A stretch of DNA of 64,000 nucleotides from assembly GCA_045532295.1 (NCBI GenBank), contig JAZSFP010000012.1:114418-178417 (forward strand), in the 5' to 3' direction. Position numbers and translations under genes: made by a program. This DNA comes from UBA10677 sp045532295. GTDB lineage: Bacteria; Bacillota; Clostridia; Christensenellales; Pumilibacteraceae. Below are positions 60,635-64,000 of this stretch, piece by piece. The notes under the pieces were generated by a model. That model did not search any database and had not been told where the DNA came from. It saw only the letters and a list, made by a program, of their open reading frames with translations. How positions within the stretch are numbered: the first letter of the stretch is position 1; every line of letters starts with the position of its first letter.

Positions 60635-61375
60635 CTAATTTTTCTTAAACACAAACAAATACTCGTGGGCGAGCAGTAAGAAATTGTGTTTTATACTGTT
60701 CGTTTTCCAAAAGCCTGTTGCTTTGCAATTGTGCTGTTCTTTTATAATAATTTCTTTTGTCTTAAAGCCTGCTAGTTCAAAAATTCGCATTGTTTCAAAT
60801 GCAAGCGGTTGCACCATACCGTTTTTACGAGTATCACCCATTAAAATTGCACAAAATTTGCCTTTTTTTAGAACTCTGAAACTTTCTTCTGCAACTTTGC
60901 CTATTTCCATTAAAAAAGACTTAATAGGTAAATGCGACAAATCGCCGTCAATATCCTCGCTATATTGAATAATATCGGCATAAGGTGGGTGGGTACAAAT
61001 TAGGTCAACGCTTTCGTCGGGCAACTCCAATTTTCGAGCGTCGCCAAGATGAATAGAAATATCTACGTTAGAATCAAACTCAAAATTACATTTATTACGA
61101 GATAATTCTACTGCATTAGGGTTTATATCAACACCGATAAAATTTCTACCTGTTAGTTTAGATTCAACGGCAGTCGTGCCGCCGCCTACAAACTGATCTA
61201 AAACAGTATCGCCCTCGTTTGAATAACGCAAAATAATGTTTCGAGGAATATAAGGTGACCAATTACCACGATATTTAGCGTCGTGAGTTGCCCATTTACC
61301 ACGATTAGGGAACGCCCAAACGGTATTTGTTTCAAGCTCGAAATTTTCGGGTTGTAAAAGGATTTTCTTTGCCAT
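60635..61375 (-). CDS. DNA methyltransferase (second methylase of the locus)
   Basis: The 246-residue product, starting at the ATG right after the restriction-gene stop (a TTG at 61402 in frame is less likely), has the cofactor-binding motif 'VLDQFVGGGTT' and the catalytic 'CTHPPY'. Motif order (cofactor site first, then catalytic) and 'KWATHDAKYRGNWSPYIPRNIILRY' differ from DpnA, the second methylase of Streptococcus DpnII, which has the reverse order. It is probably an N4-cytosine or N6-adenine methylase with unknown target. It may methylate GATC in another context or a different site recognised by the Mrr-like protein. Confidence 0.8.
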   Translation of the reverse strand: MAKKILLQPENFELETNTVWAFPNRGKWATHDAKYRGNWSPYIPRNIILRYSNEGDTVLDQFVGGGTTAVESKLTGRNFIGVDINPNAVELSRNKCNFEFDSNVDISIHLGDARKLELPDESVDLICTHPPYADIIQYSEDIDGDLSHLPIKSFLMEIGKVAEESFRVLKKGKFCAILMGDTRKNGMVQPLAFETMRIFELAGFKTKEIIIKEQHNCKATGFWKTNSIKHNFLLLAHEYLFVFKKN

Positions 61376-61376
61376 A

Positions 61377-62240
61377 TTATTCAGCGAAAAGCGTATCAAC
61401 AACGCCGTTTTCCATATCGGAAATGCAATAGATATTATCCATTACGTCAAACGTTTCTTCTAAATTGTGGCGTGCTGATTGCCAACCTTGTCCGTCGGTA
61501 AACCACACAAACGCAAAACCTTGAATTTCTTTTGCCTCTAACGCAATAGTTTTATAACTTCTTGCAGTTTCGTTAAGTTTAGAGCCACCACTTGAATAAA
61601 AATTAGTTTCAATGCCGTAAATAGTAGCCCCTTTTTTAACAACGAAGTCAAAACGTTTTTCTGCTTTACCTCGGTTTGAAATGTTTGAAAGGTCAATAGA
61701 CCACCTTTTCTCAATGTCAGATATGTACATTTCTTTGAAGTAATCAACACCTTTAACTAAACCTGCTTTTTGCAAAAAATCCTCAACAAGATTTTCCATT
61801 AAATGACCGCCACGGTTTTTACGACCATTGCTATCAAGACCAACTTCAACCCCTGTAACGTAATCAACAAGATTATTTATAACGTGTTCAGAAATCAAAG
61901 AGAAAAGCCCTGTTTTTTTCATAAACATTTTATATTCTTCAGCGGAATAGTTCATTTTCTTAAAGCTGAAAAGGTATTCGCCGTCGCCATCAATTGTATA
62001 AATTTCACGACCTCTAACAGCCAATAACACGGGAATACATTTTAATACTTGCGGGTAATCCGTAAGCAATTTTTCAAAATCTGCCTCTATATTTTTAGAG
62101 CCGATAAGCGAATTAAGAATATTAAGTTCAACCTTAATTGTTTCTACGTTTCCGTAAACCTTGTTAAAGTCAACGTAATAACCGTAATCGCAAATGCTGT
62201 TTCTAAACGTTTTTAACCATTCCTTAAAATCTCTTTTCAT
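61377..62240 (-). CDS. Type II restriction endonuclease, DpnII family (GATC)
   Basis: The 287-residue protein closely follows R.DpnII throughout: 'DYGYYVDFNKVYGNVETIKVELNILNSLIGSKNIEADF' at the N-terminus, 'NNLVDYVTGVEVGLDSNGRKNRGGHLMENLVEDFL' and 'GSKLNETARSYKTIALEAKEI' in the middle, 'FVWFTDGQGWQSARHNLEETFDV' near the end. PD-(D/E)xK residues are probably in 'KRFDFVVKKG...YGIETNFY'. It should cut unmethylated GATC. Protection comes from the Dam-like enzyme at the right edge. Confidence 0.96.
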   Translation of the reverse strand: MKRDFKEWLKTFRNSICDYGYYVDFNKVYGNVETIKVELNILNSLIGSKNIEADFEKLLTDYPQVLKCIPVLLAVRGREIYTIDGDGEYLFSFKKMNYSAEEYKMFMKKTGLFSLISEHVINNLVDYVTGVEVGLDSNGRKNRGGHLMENLVEDFLQKAGLVKGVDYFKEMYISDIEKRWSIDLSNISNRGKAEKRFDFVVKKGATIYGIETNFYSSGGSKLNETARSYKTIALEAKEIQGFAFVWFTDGQGWQSARHNLEETFDVMDNIYCISDMENGVVDTLFAE

Positions 62241-62253
62241 AAGTGCTCCTTAA

Positions 62254-63099
62254 TTATTCGATCGTAATATGTATTACGTCATCAACAATTTTCCATTTTG
62301 CTTGCTTTGAAATGAAAATATTATCTTCATTAATCAAACCGCTTTGTTTATATATTTCTGTTACTCCACCTAAATATCTACGTGTTTTATCTATATTTAG
62401 TTGATAAGTGCTACCATTAAAAACAACCGTTATAGTTTCATCGTTAACGCTTATTGTATTTTTAATTAGTTGAGGGATGATTAGAATGCGCGCGCGAATA
62501 TCGTTTGCAGTTATTTCTCTTGACACGATGTAGTCATTTTCAATAGTGATAACAGGGGTAGAGTCGCAAGTAGATACTTCAGTAAAAAGGCTCTTAATTG
62601 CCTCTTTTACCAAAACAGGCTTATATGTAAAACCTATTCCGTTTTCAATACACATATCAAGAAGTTTCTCACCATTTATTAAAATAGTAGGATTATTAGG
62701 ATTGCTAATGGCTTCTTCAATTGCTCCTTTTGTAAAATCAGAGGTAGTAATCAAAACATTGATAAAATTACAATTCAAAACATTGCCGTTTTTATCTCTT
62801 TTTGTAGAGCCTTTTAAATCCCTTATTTCTTTTGCTTGAACTTTGTTTGATAGCTTGTACCTTTTGGCTTGGATGTAGTAGTTTATAGTATCTATACCAC
62901 CAACATCAATTCCTTTTTTAATACAAGTTAAATCAATACCTTTATCACCAACATATTGCGTAGTTACGACTTCATCAAAGCCGATTTTTTGCAAAAAATG
63001 ATTTAAGAACAGCTCAAAATCTCTAGGATTAACAAAGCAATCATAAAGTGCTTGGATATAGTCTTTTTTAATTTCTTTTGGTAAATCTAAATAATTCAT
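62254..63099 (-). CDS. Mrr-like restriction endonuclease
   Basis: The 281-residue protein has an Mrr catalytic (PD-(D/E)xK) domain in its first ~150 residues: 'FLNHFLQKIGFDEVVTTQYVGDKGIDLTCIKKG' followed by 'YYIQAKRYK' gives the Asp and Gln/Lys active-site residues. 'NVLITTSDFTKGAIEEA' and 'ILINGEKLLDMCIENGIGF' match the usual 'ttg.fs..A...a' and 'lidg..L..lm' ends. The C-terminal ~120 residues are an unassigned beta-rich domain. It sits between the Dam-like methylase and the R.DpnII gene with 12- and 13-base gaps. Mrr-type enzymes often attack modified DNA, so it may add a second target to the locus. Confidence 0.88.
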   Translation of the reverse strand: MNYLDLPKEIKKDYIQALYDCFVNPRDFELFLNHFLQKIGFDEVVTTQYVGDKGIDLTCIKKGIDVGGIDTINYYIQAKRYKLSNKVQAKEIRDLKGSTKRDKNGNVLNCNFINVLITTSDFTKGAIEEAISNPNNPTILINGEKLLDMCIENGIGFTYKPVLVKEAIKSLFTEVSTCDSTPVITIENDYIVSREITANDIRARILIIPQLIKNTISVNDETITVVFNGSTYQLNIDKTRRYLGGVTEIYKQSGLINEDNIFISKQAKWKIVDDVIHITIE

Positions 63100-63111
63100 C
63101 TTGTTTCCTCT

Positions 63112-64000
63112 CTAATTACAAATAAGCAATTCTTTTATCTTGCCACGGCTGTCGCCTTTACTGTTTATTGCTCTTGTTGCCTCAACCTTGTTTATTGTAT
63201 ATGATTTATATAGTTCCTCGAAGAAAGTATCTTCGGGGTTTACGTTTTGCGGATCAGAATTACTTAACATTATTTTTGCACCGCTTAAATTTATTTCATC
63301 AATAAATCTTGCAAGGCGTATTTGTTCGTTATCATCAAAGCAATCGGCATTATATGCTGTAAAGCCTGCCGTTTCGGAAATAGGACGGTAAGGGGGATCA
63401 AGATAAACAAAAGTATCTTTATCGATAAAATCTCTTGAAAGAGTATAATCTCCACAAACGATAGTGACGTTTTGTAATGCCTCAGATACGTTGCGCAAAT
63501 TATTTTCATCGCAAATAGTTGGGTTTTTATATGCTCCCATAGGAACATTAAATTGTCCTTTCTTGTTCACACGATAAAGCCCATTAAAGCAAGTCTTGTT
63601 TAAGAATATAAATAAAGAGGCTTTTTCGACTGCGTTTTCTTCAGTAATTTGCAAAGAATTAAATCTATCTCTTGCAGTATAGTAATAATATTTACGTCCG
63701 TTTTCATCCATAGGAACGAACGCAAGTTGCATTTCAGTCAACTTCTTTATAAGTTCGTCAACGTTGTTTTTTACAACGTTATAAGCGTTGATAAGTTCTG
63801 CGTTTATATCGCTAATATAAAGACTTTCAAAATTGTATTTAGAAAGAATATTAAAAAGCAATGCACCACCACCAACAAAAGGCTCTGCATACTTTGTTAA
63901 AACCTTTTCACCGTCCGCAGGAATATATTTTTCCAACTGTTCAATAAGTTGACCTTTACCGCCAACCCACTTAACAAAAGGCTTTAATTCAACAATCTTT
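63112..64000 (-). CDS. dam: Dam/M.DpnII-type adenine methyltransferase (partial, start outside window)
   Basis: The frame is open from 63112 to the right edge. An internal TTG at 63936 could be read as a start, but codons beyond it spell 'PFVKWVGGKGQLIEQL', the conserved N-terminal 'PFxKWxGGK' of Dam enzymes, so the real start lies past 64000. 'AEPFVGGGALLFNIL' (cofactor), 'CFNGLYRVNKKGQFNVPMGAYKNP' and 'VYLDPPYRPISETAGFTAYN' (catalytic DPPY) are conserved, closest in style to M.DpnII/M.MboI. It should make N6-methyladenine at GATC and protect the host from the DpnII-type enzyme. First gene of the locus. Confidence 0.95.
   Translation of the reverse strand, partial: KIVELKPFVKWVGGKGQLIEQLEKYIPADGEKVLTKYAEPFVGGGALLFNILSKYNFESLYISDINAELINAYNVVKNNVDELIKKLTEMQLAFVPMDENGRKYYYYTARDRFNSLQITEENAVEKASLFIFLNKTCFNGLYRVNKKGQFNVPMGAYKNPTICDENNLRNVSEALQNVTIVCGDYTLSRDFIDKDTFVYLDPPYRPISETAGFTAYNADCFDDNEQIRLARFIDEINLSGAKIMLSNSDPQNVNPEDTFFEELYKSYTINKVEATRAINSKGDSRGKIKELLICN

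Overview
The window looks like a chromosomal segment of an uncultured Gram-positive bacterium of the Bacillota, most likely Clostridia. Supporting signs are a class 1B dihydroorotate dehydrogenase (pyrK-pyrD), a long single-chain PurL, an AICAR formyltransferase separate from a PurO-type IMP cyclohydrolase, consensus sigma-A promoters and strong AAGGAG ribosome-binding sites. Most of the window has moderate GC. The first ~7.9 kb and the last ~4.3 kb are clearly AT-rich and look acquired.

Region 1 (1-7960) is the right part of an AT-rich integrated element abutting the 3' end of a tRNA-Thr(CGT) gene. It encodes an HTH regulator running off the left edge, an excisionase-like protein, a CRESS-type Rep (HUH endonuclease plus superfamily 3 helicase) with a TAGTATTAC motif just upstream, an XRE repressor, a GIY-YIG protein, several unknown proteins (one resembling a shrunken replicative DNA polymerase) and a tyrosine recombinase with an embedded HTH. 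The xis-like gene and the integrase share an upstream palindrome-plus-promoter arrangement.

Region 2 (7961-9540) holds the tRNA gene, two partial copies of its 5' half, and dnaN with its own consensus promoter.

Region 3 (9559-30689) is a tightly packed ten-gene minus-strand operon of unknown purpose, driven by a good promoter at 30661-30689. In transcription order it encodes an Hsp70/actin-fold ATPase, a zinc-rich SNF2 helicase, a zinc-ribbon protein, a membrane protein with MBG/Ig-like ectodomain repeats, a zinc-ribbon/Sel1-like protein, a long coiled-coil protein, a protein with an HExxH metallopeptidase motif, a giant superfamily 1 helicase with a decayed Vsr-like nuclease domain, a helical ESCRT-III-like protein and a Vps4-like AAA ATPase. 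This is my best candidate for an undescribed system.

Region 4 (30906-55369) is a long minus-strand run of nucleotide genes: purE, purC, purF, purM, purN, purO, purH, purD, purL, fhs, pyrC, carB, pyrK, pyrD, pyrF, pyrE, pyrB and guaA. A structured leader with a terminator precedes purE. Glutamine-using parts are repeatedly missing: PurF lacks the nucleophilic Cys, GuaA lacks its glutaminase domain, and no carA is present. Five gaps between genes contain related modular repeats with covarying hairpins.

Region 5 (55472-59645) carries plus-strand genes for two membrane proteins, a trypsin-like PDZ lipoprotein, a four-helix protein and a zinc-finger-like protein, with several clear terminators.

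Region 6 (59695-64000) is an AT-rich DpnII-type (GATC) restriction-modification locus: a Dam-like methylase running off the right edge, an Mrr-like nuclease, an R.DpnII homologue, a second methyltransferase and an FRG-domain protein.
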